A DNA stretch of 42,767 bases from Deltaproteobacteria bacterium. GTDB taxonomy: Bacteria; Desulfobacterota; Desulfobulbia; Desulfobulbales; SURF-16. Shown in pieces: positions 8,855-18,495 of the stretch (its first letter is position 1; each line of letters starts with the position of its first letter). The notes beneath the pieces were generated by a model, which searched no databases, was not told where the DNA came from, and saw only the letters and a program-made list of their open reading frames with translations. Both the position numbers and the translations under genes were made by a program. Where the stretch lies: assembly GCA_016208225.1 (NCBI GenBank), contig JACQYM010000109.1, positions 5,034 to 47,800 on the forward strand, given 5' to 3'.

Positions 8855-9883
8855 ATGAATACAAATTTTCTCAAGGCATGCAGAGGGGAAGAAGTCAGCC
8901 ATACGCCGATCTGGATTATGCGGCAGGCGGGCCGTTATCTGCCTGATTATCATAAGGTGCGCGGCAAGGTTACGTTCCTTGAGCTCTGCAAAACTCCCGA
9001 GCTGGCGGCGGAAGTTACCCTGCAGCCGGTTGATATTCTCGGCGTTGACGCGGCGATTCTCTTTTCCGATATTCTGGTGGTGCTCGACGCCATGGGCATG
9101 GAGCTTGATTTCAGGGAAAAACAGGGGCCGGTGCTGCCTTCCCCCATCCGCAGCCGGGCCGATGTGGATCGCCTGATCGTGCCTGATCCGGTGGAGGGGC
9201 TCGGCTATGTCATGGACACCATCCGCCTGCTGCGCCGGGAACTGGCCCACAAGGTGCCGCTCATCGGCTTTTGCGGCGCCCCCTTTACCCTGGCCACCTA
9301 CATGGTGGAAGGCGGATCGTCGAAGAGTTTTTTCCAGACCAAGAAGATGATGTATGCCGAACCGGAGCTTTACGGGGCCATGCTTGACAAGGTCACCGAC
9401 TGTACCATCGCCTATCTGCAGGCCCAGGTGGAGGCCGGGGCCCAGGCTCTGCAGGTGTTTGATTCCTGGGCCGGCGCCCTGGCGCCCTGCGACTTTGAGG
9501 AGTTCGCCCTGCCCTATGTGAAAAAGATCATGGCGGCCCTGAAACCGGCCGGGGTACCGCTCATCTATTTTGCCAACAACGGCGCCACCCTGATGGAGCT
9601 GTCCAAAACCTGCGGTGCTGACGTGCAGGGGCTTGACTGGCGGGTGAATCTGGCCGATGCTGTCAAGGTTTTCGGGCCGGATATCGCGGTGCAGGGAAAT
9701 CTTGACCCCTGCGCCCTGCTGCTGCCCGAGGAGAAGCTGGAAAAACGGGTCGCCCGCATCCTGGCCGACGGCAAGGGTGCCCGGGGCCATATTTTCAACC
9801 TGGGCCATGGCATTCTGCCGGAAACCCCGCCGGAAAAGGCCAAGTTCCTGGTTGACACGGTGCATCGCCTGTCGGCCCGGTAA
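8855..9883 (+). CDS. hemE: Uroporphyrinogen decarboxylase
   Basis: [54 protein letters not shown]. Confidence 0.97.
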   Translation: MNTNFLKACRGEEVSHTPIWIMRQAGRYLPDYHKVRGKVTFLELCKTPELAAEVTLQPVDILGVDAAILFSDILVVLDAMGMELDFREKQGPVLPSPIRSRADVDRLIVPDPVEGLGYVMDTIRLLRRELAHKVPLIGFCGAPFTLATYMVEGGSSKSFFQTKKMMYAEPELYGAMLDKVTDCTIAYLQAQVEAGAQALQVFDSWAGALAPCDFEEFALPYVKKIMAALKPAGVPLIYFANNGATLMELSKTCGADVQGLDWRVNLADAVKVFGPDIAVQGNLDPCALLLPEEKLEKRVARILADGKGARGHIFNLGHGILPETPPEKAKFLVDTVHRLSAR

Positions 9884-9905
9884 ACGGCGGGCAAGGGGGG
9901 GCGGC

Positions 9906-10466
9906 ATGATACCCACGGTAGAGACCTGTCTGCAGCTGATGGATGAGCACCGGATGCTCGACAACATCAGGGAGCACTCCAGGGTGGTGGCCAGGGTGGC
10001 CGAATTGATCACCACCGGGCTCAGGCAGCAGGGAGAGACGCTTGACCTTGACCTGATCACCGCCGGGGCCCTGCTCCATGACATTGCCAAAACTCATTGT
10101 CTGGACAGCCGCTGCGACCATGCCAAGGTGGGCAGCGCCATCTGCCGGGACCTTGGTTTCCATGAAACCGCCGAGATTGTGGCCGAGCACGTGCTGCTGA
10201 AAAGCAACGGCAGCGGCCCGGTCACGGAAAAGGAAATCGTCTATTACGCCGACAAACGGGTCAACCATGACCGGGTTGTCAGTCTCCATGAGCGGCTGGA
10301 CTATATCCTGGATCGCTATGCCCGCAATGACGAGGTGCGTCAGGAGCTGATCCGCCAGAATTTCGATAAATGCCTCGTTGTGGAGCAACGGGTTTTTGCC
10401 GCCCTTGATTTCAGGCCTGAGCAGGTGGCCGCACTTGTCATGTCCCGCAGGGATTGGAGGGTTTAA
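9906..10466 (+). CDS. HD-domain protein (HDIG-like phosphohydrolase)
   Basis: REHSRVVARVAELI..GALLHDIAKTHCL..HAKVGSAICRDLG..IVAEHV. Start at ATG 9906; longer ORF-track start overlaps hemE out of frame. Confidence 0.85.
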   Translation: MIPTVETCLQLMDEHRMLDNIREHSRVVARVAELITTGLRQQGETLDLDLITAGALLHDIAKTHCLDSRCDHAKVGSAICRDLGFHETAEIVAEHVLLKSNGSGPVTEKEIVYYADKRVNHDRVVSLHERLDYILDRYARNDEVRQELIRQNFDKCLVVEQRVFAALDFRPEQVAALVMSRRDWRV

Positions 10467-11258
10467 ATGGATGATCAGGCGCAGAACGCCATCGCTGTTA
10501 TACTCCTGAATCTGGGCGGCCCGGAGCGGCTGCAGGATGTGGAGCCGTTTCTGTTCAACCTCTTTGCCGACCGCCGCATTATCCGGCTTGGTCCGGCATT
10601 GCTGCAGAAGACCCTGCAGCAGCTCGCCGACCTGAACATCTCCCGCATTATCGCCCTGACCCTCTACCCCCATTACTCCAAGGCCACCACCGGTTCTTCC
10701 CTGGATGATCTGCGCGAGGCGGCCGCCGCCTTCCCTGCCTTTTTCGATATCGCGGAAATAGCCGCCTGGCCGGATCAGCCCGATTACATCAACTGCCTGG
10801 CTGCCGCCATTCAGGCCGGCATGCGGCAGTTCGGCGGAGAGGATACCCAGCTCGTCTACAGCGCCCACAGCCTGCCGGTGCAGTTTATTGAGGAGGGCGA
10901 CCCGTATCTGGATGATATGCAGAAAACGATCAGGGGGGTGGAGAAGATCACCGGCCTGGCCGGCCATCTCTGCTTTCAGAGCAGAAGCGGCCCGGTTGAA
11001 TGGCTCTCCCCGTCAACCCCGGAAATGCTGGAAAAACTGGCGGCCCAGGGCTGCAGGAAGGTGTTGATGGTGCCCATCAGTTTTGTCTCCGACCATGTGG
11101 AAACCCTGTACGAGATTGATATCCAGTACCGGGAAATGGCCGAGGAACTGGGCATGACCCTGAAACGGACCGAATCCCTGAACGTCATGCCCCGCTTCAT
11201 CACCGGCTTGAAGACCCTGGTTGAGGCGGCCGCCCGGCAGCAGAACTGGCTGGCGTAA
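10467..11258 (+). CDS. hemH: Ferrochelatase with apparent internal in-frame deletion
   Basis: AVILLNLGGPERLQDVEPFLFNLFADRRIIRL, LTLYPHYSKATTGSSLDDL, YSAHSLP, ISFVSDHVETLYEIDIQYRE. 263 aa; the usual G(G/I)SPL..(M)RYWHPFxE segment is absent. Confidence 0.9.
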   Translation: MDDQAQNAIAVILLNLGGPERLQDVEPFLFNLFADRRIIRLGPALLQKTLQQLADLNISRIIALTLYPHYSKATTGSSLDDLREAAAAFPAFFDIAEIAAWPDQPDYINCLAAAIQAGMRQFGGEDTQLVYSAHSLPVQFIEEGDPYLDDMQKTIRGVEKITGLAGHLCFQSRSGPVEWLSPSTPEMLEKLAAQGCRKVLMVPISFVSDHVETLYEIDIQYREMAEELGMTLKRTESLNVMPRFITGLKTLVEAAARQQNWLA

Positions 11259-11302
11259 ACCTTTCCACTGTCGCATGACAGTGTAGCATGGCCCTGCCAC
11301 AC

Positions 11303-11343
11303 AATGTGTGGCACGCCGCATCTCGTGCCACACATTCCTTTTT
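11303..11343 (+). terminator. Intrinsic terminator after hemH
   Basis: Perfect 13 bp stem aatgtgtggcacg/cgtgccacacatt with 8 nt loop, followed by ccttttt. Confidence 0.8.
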
Positions 11344-11496
11344 GTCCGTTCTGCCACACCAAACAAATAGCTTTATATTATCAATATGTTGCCTGGTAAA
11401 TGCCATGTGCCGACGCCTGTGGCACGTCTGCTGCATTTCTTTAAATTAAAAAATAGAAATGCAGCACCTCTTGAAAGGGACAAAGGGGGGACGGTC

Positions 11497-11715
11497 ATGA
11501 AAAAGAGAACTGAAAACAAGGCATGCACCGCAGTCATCGACAGATACGATTATGATGAAGATATTGCTGAAGCAGCAAGTCATGTCGGGACGGGCACAAT
11601 TTTTAATCTCTGCGCGCTGATCGGCGCCTGGGGGGTTACCTGTCTGGGCAGCGCCGTCGTCCAGTTCGGCATCGCTACAATGGTGAAAGGCTGGTTTGCC
11701 GGCATCACGGGGTAA
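11497..11715 (+). CDS. Small hypothetical protein (72 aa) with hydrophobic C-terminal half
   Basis: MKKRTENKACTAVIDRYDYDEDIAEAASHVGTGTIFNLCALIGAWGVTCLGSAVVQFGIATMVKGWFAGITG; G/A-rich sequence upstream (aaggggggacggtcATG). Confidence 0.6.
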   Translation: MKKRTENKACTAVIDRYDYDEDIAEAASHVGTGTIFNLCALIGAWGVTCLGSAVVQFGIATMVKGWFAGITG

Positions 11716-11746
11716 AGATCTGGAAACGGCTTCGTAAAAAGTCTTT

Positions 11747-11839
11747 TTTCACCACAGAGCACACAGAGATCACAGAGAAATAATATTTAGTACAGCTAGT
11801 TATCTCTGTGGGCTCTGGGCGCTCCGTGGTTGATTTTCA
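11747..11839. repeat. Nonamer-based palindromic repeat, copy 1
   Basis: accacagag cacacagag atcacagag ... ctctgtggg ctctgggcg ctccgtggt. Confidence 0.9.
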
Positions 11840-11870
11840 GTTCCTGCGAGTTCGTCACATATGCTTAAAG

Positions 11871-11891
11871 CACCCCGTGGGGTGTTTTTTT
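11871..11891 (+). terminator. Short GC hairpin plus T-run
   Basis: caccc-cgtg-gggtg followed by ttttttt. Confidence 0.55.
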
Positions 11892-11933
11892 CACTCCTCA
11901 CTCCTTACTCCTTACTCCTTACTCTTCACTCTC
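11892..11933. repeat. Period-7 tandem array (CACTCCT x2, TACTCCT x2, TACTCTT, CACTCTC)
   Basis: Read directly, just downstream of rodA's 3' end. Confidence 0.92.
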
Positions 11934-11950
11934 ACTTTACCTGCTCAAGC

Positions 11951-13063
11951 TTACCCCGGCACCTGATAGCGCCGCATGCGGACGCTGATCAGGATGCCGA
12001 TGCCGGCCATGGTGGTGATCAGCGATGAGCCGCCGTAGCTGAACAGGGGCAGCGGCATGCCGACCACGGGCAGCATGCCCATGACCATGGCCAGATTGAT
12101 GAATGCCTGCCAGAAGATAAGCGACACCACGCCGATGCTGAGCAGGGTGCCGAATTTGTCCCGGGAGGAGACGGCGCTGTTCAGCCCCCAGAGGATGAGA
12201 AAAAAATAGATGAAGAGGAACAGGGACGAGCCGATAAAGCCGAATTCCTCGGCCCAGATGGAAAAGGCGAAATCCGTGTGCCGTTCCGGCAGAAAGTCGA
12301 GATGGCCCTGGGTACCCTCCAGATAGCCTTTGCCGGAGAACAGACCGCTGCCCACCGCGATCTTGGATTGCATGATATGATAGCCGGTTTTCAGGGGATC
12401 GGCCTCGGGGTTCAGAAAGGTTTCAATGCGCTGGCGCTGGTATGGTTTGAGGATGAATTTCCAGGCAATGGGGACAAGGGAGGCGCATGTTCCCAGCAGG
12501 ATGCTCAATGTCTGCCATTTGAGTTTGACAAAAAGGGTCATGGAGACAAAGATAAAGCCCAGCATGAGCGCCGTGCCCAGATCCGGCTGTTTCAGGATGA
12601 GCAGAAAGGGCACCAGTGTCAGGGTAATGGGAATGGCCAGTTCCATGAGGGTGAAGCCCTTGCCGGTGTCCTTGCGGGAGTAATAGCTCGCCAGGGTGAT
12701 GACCAGCATCAGTTTGGCCGGCTCGGAGGGCTGCAGGTTAAAAAAACCGAGATTGATCCAGCGCTGCGCCCCTGACAGGGTTTTGCCCATGATGAGGGCA
12801 TAGAGCAGCAGCAGACAGATGAGCCCGTACATCGGATAATTCCAGGCCATGAAAAGACGGTAATCGACGCTGATGATGGCCAGGACCAGTCCCATGCCCA
12901 TGATGAAATAGTAGAGCTGCTTGATGTAGACCGGGGTGCCCGGGGGTTTGTCCGGGTAGATGGCGCTGTAGAGGTTCATCAGGCACATGGTGGCAATGAG
13001 CGCCAGCCAGATGAGGATGATCCAGTCAAAATGCTGCAGAAGTCGTCTGTCAAAGCGTATCAT
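11951..13063 (-). CDS. rodA: Rod shape-determining SEDS protein RodA
   Basis: GAQRWINLGFFNLQPSEPAKLMLVI, KQPDLGTALM, FLPERHTDFAFSIWAEEFGFIGS, GMPLPLFSYGGSSLI. Confidence 0.96.
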   Translation of the reverse strand: MIRFDRRLLQHFDWIILIWLALIATMCLMNLYSAIYPDKPPGTPVYIKQLYYFIMGMGLVLAIISVDYRLFMAWNYPMYGLICLLLLYALIMGKTLSGAQRWINLGFFNLQPSEPAKLMLVITLASYYSRKDTGKGFTLMELAIPITLTLVPFLLILKQPDLGTALMLGFIFVSMTLFVKLKWQTLSILLGTCASLVPIAWKFILKPYQRQRIETFLNPEADPLKTGYHIMQSKIAVGSGLFSGKGYLEGTQGHLDFLPERHTDFAFSIWAEEFGFIGSSLFLFIYFFLILWGLNSAVSSRDKFGTLLSIGVVSLIFWQAFINLAMVMGMLPVVGMPLPLFSYGGSSLITTMAGIGILISVRMRRYQVPG

Positions 13064-13100
13064 GATATCTCGAAATTAATAACTGCGCAGGTCGATAGTA

Positions 13101-13195
13101 TGAAAATTAACCACAGAGAGCACAGAGCCCACAGAGATGATGAATCGTAAATAAAAAATATTTTCTCTGTGATCTCTGTGTGCTCTGTGGTGAAA
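13101..13195. repeat. Nonamer-based palindromic repeat, copy 2 (inverted relative to copy 1), between mrdA and rodA
   Basis: accacagag agcacagag cccacagag ... ctctgtgat ctctgtgtg ctctgtggt; reverse complement of the right arm is identical over 27 bp to the left arm of copy 1. Confidence 0.92.
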
Positions 13196-13202
13196 CCGAA
13201 GT

Positions 13203-15071
13203 TTACGGTGTCGGCGCATCCCCGTTTTTCTCTTTAAAATACATTTCCAGTATCTGTTTGGCAATGGGCGCCGCCACCGAGCCGCCGTGGCCGCTGTGTT
13301 CCACCAGCACGGTCACGGCGATTTCCGGTTTTTCCGCCGGGGCAAAGCAGGTGAACCAGGCGTGGTCCTTGTATTTCCGGGGCAGCTGCGACTCCGGGAT
13401 GCTCTTGAACTTGGCCATGCGCACAACCTGGGCGGTTCCGGTTTTGCCGCCCACAATAATGTTTTCCATTTTAGCGCTGGTGGCGGTGCCGTGTCTGGTG
13501 TTCACGGCATCGATCAGCCCTCTGACGATAAACTCCCGATCCTGGGCCGAACCATTAACCTTGCCGAGCAGCTTGGGCTCGATTTTTTTCATGGTGGAGC
13601 CGTCCGGGTCCTTGATTGCCTCAATAATCTGCGGCTTGTAGAGCTTGCCGCCATTGACGATGGCTGCGGTCATGCGGCAGATCTGCAGCGGGGTCGCCAG
13701 ATTGAAACCCTGGCCGATGGCCACGGACAGTGTTTCGCCGTCCTGCCACTTCTCGTTTTTTTTCATCTTTTTCCAGGCAGAGGTCGGGACCAGTCCCGGT
13801 TTTTCATGCTCCAGCTCAATGCCCGTTTTTTTGCCCAGGCCAAGACTCTCCGCATAGGCGGCAAGGCGGTCCACGCCGACCTTCTGTCCCACCTGGTAAA
13901 AATAGACGTCGCAGGATTCGGAAAGGGCGCGCTGCAGGCTGATTGCCCCGTGCCCTGATTTTTTCCAGCAGCCGTAACGGCGATTATACATATGGAGTCC
14001 GCCGTTGCAGTAGAAAGTGGTCTGCGGGTTGATGACCTTTTCCGACAGGCCGGCCAGGGCGGTGATGATTTTGTAGGTTGAGCCCGGCGGATACTGGCCC
14101 TGCACCGATTTGTCGACCAGGGTATGCAGGGGATCGTTGAGCAGCTCCTGCCATACCCTGGTCGAGATGCCGCCGATGAACTCGTCAAGCTTGAGCGAGG
14201 GGGCGCTGGCAATGGCCAGCAGTTTCCCGGTGTTGACATCCATGGCCACCGCTGCTCCCGCGATCCCTTCCATCGCCTTTTCCGCGGTGTTCTGCAGATC
14301 GATATCCAGGGTCAGCTGCAGATCGTTGCCCGGCATCGGGTCCTGGTGCTGGAGGACCTGCTGTTCAAAGCCGAGGACATCCACCTCAAGGTAGCGGAAT
14401 CCTTTCTCGCCCCGCAGTTCATTTTCAAAAATCTTTTCAATACCCATTTTGCCGATCGGATCACCGCCCTGGTATTTGTTGTATTTGAGGGCCTCAAGCT
14501 CGGTTTTGCTGATCTGTCCCAGATAACCGATGAGGTGCGATGCCATATTGCCGTAAAGGTAATCGCGGCTCGGCACCGCCTCCACCCGCACGCCCGGCAG
14601 TTCAAGGTGATGATTCTCGATGTAGACCAGGGTTTTCCAGTCAATATCCTCTTTGATCAGGATGGGCATATAGCGGGGCTGCCCGGCTGCCTCGCGGATG
14701 CTGGTCAGCAGATTGGAAATATCTTCATTTAATATCTGGGAGAGACGTTTGGTCACCTCATCCGGGTTGGGTGCGTCCTCCTTGGTCCAGAGCAGATTGA
14801 AATAGGGGCGGTTGGTAATGATGACCCGGCCGAACCGGTCAAGGATATTGCCGCGCGGCGCCTGGGTCTGCTGGATGCGGATCCGGTTGTTTTCGGAAAG
14901 TTTTACATACTCTTCCCCGTTTTTGATCTGCAGAAACCAGAGGCGGGCGACCAGCAGGGCGATAAAAACGATGATGACGATGGTGGCGATTTCCACCCGT
15001 TTTTTGAGGACAATAAGCTCCTCTTCATCAATTTTATGTATTTTTTCGACGGCGCGGCGGATTCTGGGCAT
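13203..15071 (-). CDS. mrdA: Penicillin-binding protein 2
   Basis: RGNILDRFGRVIITNRPYF, SVQGQYPPGSTYKIITALAGL, GKTGTAQVV, HAWFTCFAPAEKPEIAVTVLVEHSGHGG. Confidence 0.96.
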   Translation of the reverse strand: MPRIRRAVEKIHKIDEEELIVLKKRVEIATIVIIVFIALLVARLWFLQIKNGEEYVKLSENNRIRIQQTQAPRGNILDRFGRVIITNRPYFNLLWTKEDAPNPDEVTKRLSQILNEDISNLLTSIREAAGQPRYMPILIKEDIDWKTLVYIENHHLELPGVRVEAVPSRDYLYGNMASHLIGYLGQISKTELEALKYNKYQGGDPIGKMGIEKIFENELRGEKGFRYLEVDVLGFEQQVLQHQDPMPGNDLQLTLDIDLQNTAEKAMEGIAGAAVAMDVNTGKLLAIASAPSLKLDEFIGGISTRVWQELLNDPLHTLVDKSVQGQYPPGSTYKIITALAGLSEKVINPQTTFYCNGGLHMYNRRYGCWKKSGHGAISLQRALSESCDVYFYQVGQKVGVDRLAAYAESLGLGKKTGIELEHEKPGLVPTSAWKKMKKNEKWQDGETLSVAIGQGFNLATPLQICRMTAAIVNGGKLYKPQIIEAIKDPDGSTMKKIEPKLLGKVNGSAQDREFIVRGLIDAVNTRHGTATSAKMENIIVGGKTGTAQVVRMAKFKSIPESQLPRKYKDHAWFTCFAPAEKPEIAVTVLVEHSGHGGSVAAPIAKQILEMYFKEKNGDAPTP

Positions 15072-15095
15072 GGGCGGGAAATGGGGGAAACCAGG

Positions 15096-15632
15096 TTAAT
15101 CCCTGAAGGTATTTTTGTGTTTCGGCCGCAGAAAAAACAGTCCGGACTTCTTGGGGGACAGCAAGGTGTCAAAGGCCTCAAACACGTTGAACATCGGCAT
15201 GGTGATCAGGCCCAGCAGCAGGGTCTGCAGCAGAATGTCCTTCCAGTACCACGGCAGTTCGTTTTCCGGGGCCAGGAAGGTGGCAAAGGAATAGAGCAGG
15301 CTGTTGGCGAACAGAAAACTGGCAAGCACCAGGGGAATGCGATGGACCACCTCCTGAATGGCCAGTTTTTTCGCCAGACCATGGAGCACAAAAAAGAGCA
15401 GCAGGTAGGTGATCGGATAGATGCCCAGAAAAATTCCGGAGAAAATATCCATGACCAGTCCCAGCAGCAGGAGCAGCAGGGCGCCGTGCACCAGTTCGAG
15501 ACGCATGGCCGTAAAGACGATCAGCACGAAAAAGGGATCAGGGGTGCCGATCCAGTCCGGCAGAATGGTCAGCAGGGAGGTCTGCACCACAAGCAGAAAG
15601 ACGCCGAGAAAAAAATAGGAGATGACAGGCAT
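15096..15632 (-). CDS. mreD: Rod shape-determining protein MreD
   Basis: 178 aa multi-TM protein positioned between mreC and mrdA. Confidence 0.85.
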   Translation of the reverse strand: MPVISYFFLGVFLLVVQTSLLTILPDWIGTPDPFFVLIVFTAMRLELVHGALLLLLLGLVMDIFSGIFLGIYPITYLLLFFVLHGLAKKLAIQEVVHRIPLVLASFLFANSLLYSFATFLAPENELPWYWKDILLQTLLLGLITMPMFNVFEAFDTLLSPKKSGLFFLRPKHKNTFRD

Positions 15633-15634
15633 GA

Positions 15635-16495
15635 TCAGTGGTGTTGCTGCCCTAAATCCTGGGCGGCCAGCGAGCTTTCGTGCATGATAATGATCAGATA
15701 TTCGAGCTGCGAAAAATCGACCGCCGGTTCAATATCAATTTTCTGAAACATCCCCCTCTTGCTCTTGGTCACTTCGGACACCTTGCCCACCGGCAGACCT
15801 TTGGGGAAAATATCGCCGAGACCGGAGGTGACGATGGCGTCACCCTTTTCCACATCGGCGTTCTTCAACACATACAGGAGATTGAAGCCGCTGCTGCCGT
15901 TGCCTTTCAGGATGCCCTGCACCCGGTTCTTCTGCACCAGCACGTCAATGGCGCTGTTCGGATCATTGGCCAGGAGAACCTTCGAGTAGTTGGGCGACGT
16001 GTCAAGTATCTGGCCGACCACCCCCTCAACGGTGACGACCGGCATCCCCTTTTCCACGCCCTCGCTGCTTCCCCGGTCAATAATGATGGTGCGGAACCAG
16101 AGGGACGGGTCGCGGCCCACGATCTGCGCGGTCAAGGTGGGCGGCGGGAGGGAATCCTTCAGCTGCAGGAGCTTGCTGAGGCGGACATTGGTGGCCACCG
16201 CCTCGCGGTACTTGATGTTGGTTGCCTTGAACGAATCAAGCTCCTCTCTGAGCCGCGTATTTTCATCCCGCACATGCAGCAGGCCGACGTAGTTGGTCCA
16301 GATGCCGGTGATGCCGCCGGTGAGGCGGATCATGACATACTGCCCTTTGCCGATGAGATCCAGAGCAAGCCGTTGCGGTCCGTTCAATTCCTGACGGCCC
16401 ACGGTGGAGGCGATCAGAATGAGAATGAAGGTCAGGATGGAGCCGAAGAGGAAAAAAATCTTGATCTGCCGTGATTTTTTATTTTTTTTTCTCAT
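15635..16495 (-). CDS. mreC: Rod shape-determining protein MreC
   Basis: N-terminal TM, coiled coil, AQIVGRDPSLWFRTIIIDRGSSEGVEKGMPVVTVEGVVGQI, TSGLGDIFPKGLPVGKV. Confidence 0.95.
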   Translation of the reverse strand: MRKKNKKSRQIKIFFLFGSILTFILILIASTVGRQELNGPQRLALDLIGKGQYVMIRLTGGITGIWTNYVGLLHVRDENTRLREELDSFKATNIKYREAVATNVRLSKLLQLKDSLPPPTLTAQIVGRDPSLWFRTIIIDRGSSEGVEKGMPVVTVEGVVGQILDTSPNYSKVLLANDPNSAIDVLVQKNRVQGILKGNGSSGFNLLYVLKNADVEKGDAIVTSGLGDIFPKGLPVGKVSEVTKSKRGMFQKIDIEPAVDFSQLEYLIIIMHESSLAAQDLGQQHH

Positions 16496-16504
16496 CAGGA
16501 TAGA

Positions 16505-17554
<1,050 letters not shown>

Positions 17555-17863
17555 TTAGGGGTTAAATTTTGAATAATTTGCATGTTTCAGGATCCGGATC
17601 ATTTCATGAGAGTCCGGCAATGGGATTTCGTAGAGGAAAACTTTCAAAGAATATCCCGCTTGGCGGGACTATATTTGATCGCTCATACTCCTTAAACCTT
17701 AACTTGCACACCTTAGCAAACAAAAAAAATGTTAGCAAGAAAAATGCTTTTTGGGCGATAGTTTGTCGGGTGCGCATTCCGTTCGTCAGGTTTGCCGGGA
17801 AAAAATACTTGACAGCCATAAACCATTCCGATTATATGTGGCCATCATTTTGTCTTGCGGAAT

Positions 17864-17939
<76 letters not shown>

Positions 17940-17989
17940 AAGTAAGGCAGACAGTTGTTTTTCCGGGTCGTCGATATACCTTAAAATAA

Positions 17990-18127
17990 ATTGCGGCTGG
18001 GCGTTCCGTCTCACATACGCAATGAGGATCTTTAATCGGGGAGGGCCTTACAGTTTTTCCTAATATTAAAGATAGCCTCTGTCGGCACTCAAGAATTGGC
18101 CTTCTTTACGCCGCAGAGGCTTTTTTT
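17990..18127 (+). ncRNA. Candidate structured RNA ending in an intrinsic terminator
   Basis: Three successive stems: attgcg/cgcaat (17990-18023), atctttaat/attaaagat (18028-18073), agcctctg(t)cggc/gccgcagaggct (18074-18121) followed by T7; no convincing ORF. Confidence 0.5.
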
Positions 18128-18304
18128 ATTTGCCGGCCGGAAGATCGGTCAAATCGGTAACCGGTGCGGCCTGATTCCGTGCAGGCGGGAATCCCGGTAC
18201 CGTTACCATTGCCATCAATCATCAATCGGCCGGCAGATCATGTGCCAGTTGCCGATTCCCGTTTTTCCTGGGAAAGTATTCCCAGCTGTTCATCGGAGAT
18301 TTTC

Positions 18305-18493
18305 ATGTCCTCAGTCAAAAATCAGGGTGACGCGCAAGACAAGTCCTTGTCAAAGGCGATAACCGATGAAGCGATTCTGAAGGTCACCAAGGAAATCATT
18401 GTCAAGTTTATCGAGTGCGGCCGGCTGTCGCCGGCAAATTTTGACGAAACGTTTGAGCAGGTCTACAAAAAGGTCGTGAGCACGGTCCGGTGA
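18305..18493 (+). CDS. Small hypothetical protein (62 aa)
   Basis: MSSVKNQGDAQDKSLSKAITDEAILKVTKEIIVKFIECGRLSPANFDETFEQVYKKVVSTVR; GGAG upstream; compact helical composition. Confidence 0.65.
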   Translation: MSSVKNQGDAQDKSLSKAITDEAILKVTKEIIVKFIECGRLSPANFDETFEQVYKKVVSTVR

Positions 18494-18495
18494 TG

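Noticed and set aside
2239-11933. Heptamer arrays as CRISPR arrays
   Set aside because: Contiguous 7 bp units without spacers of typical CRISPR length, no cas genes, unit sequence varies within arrays.
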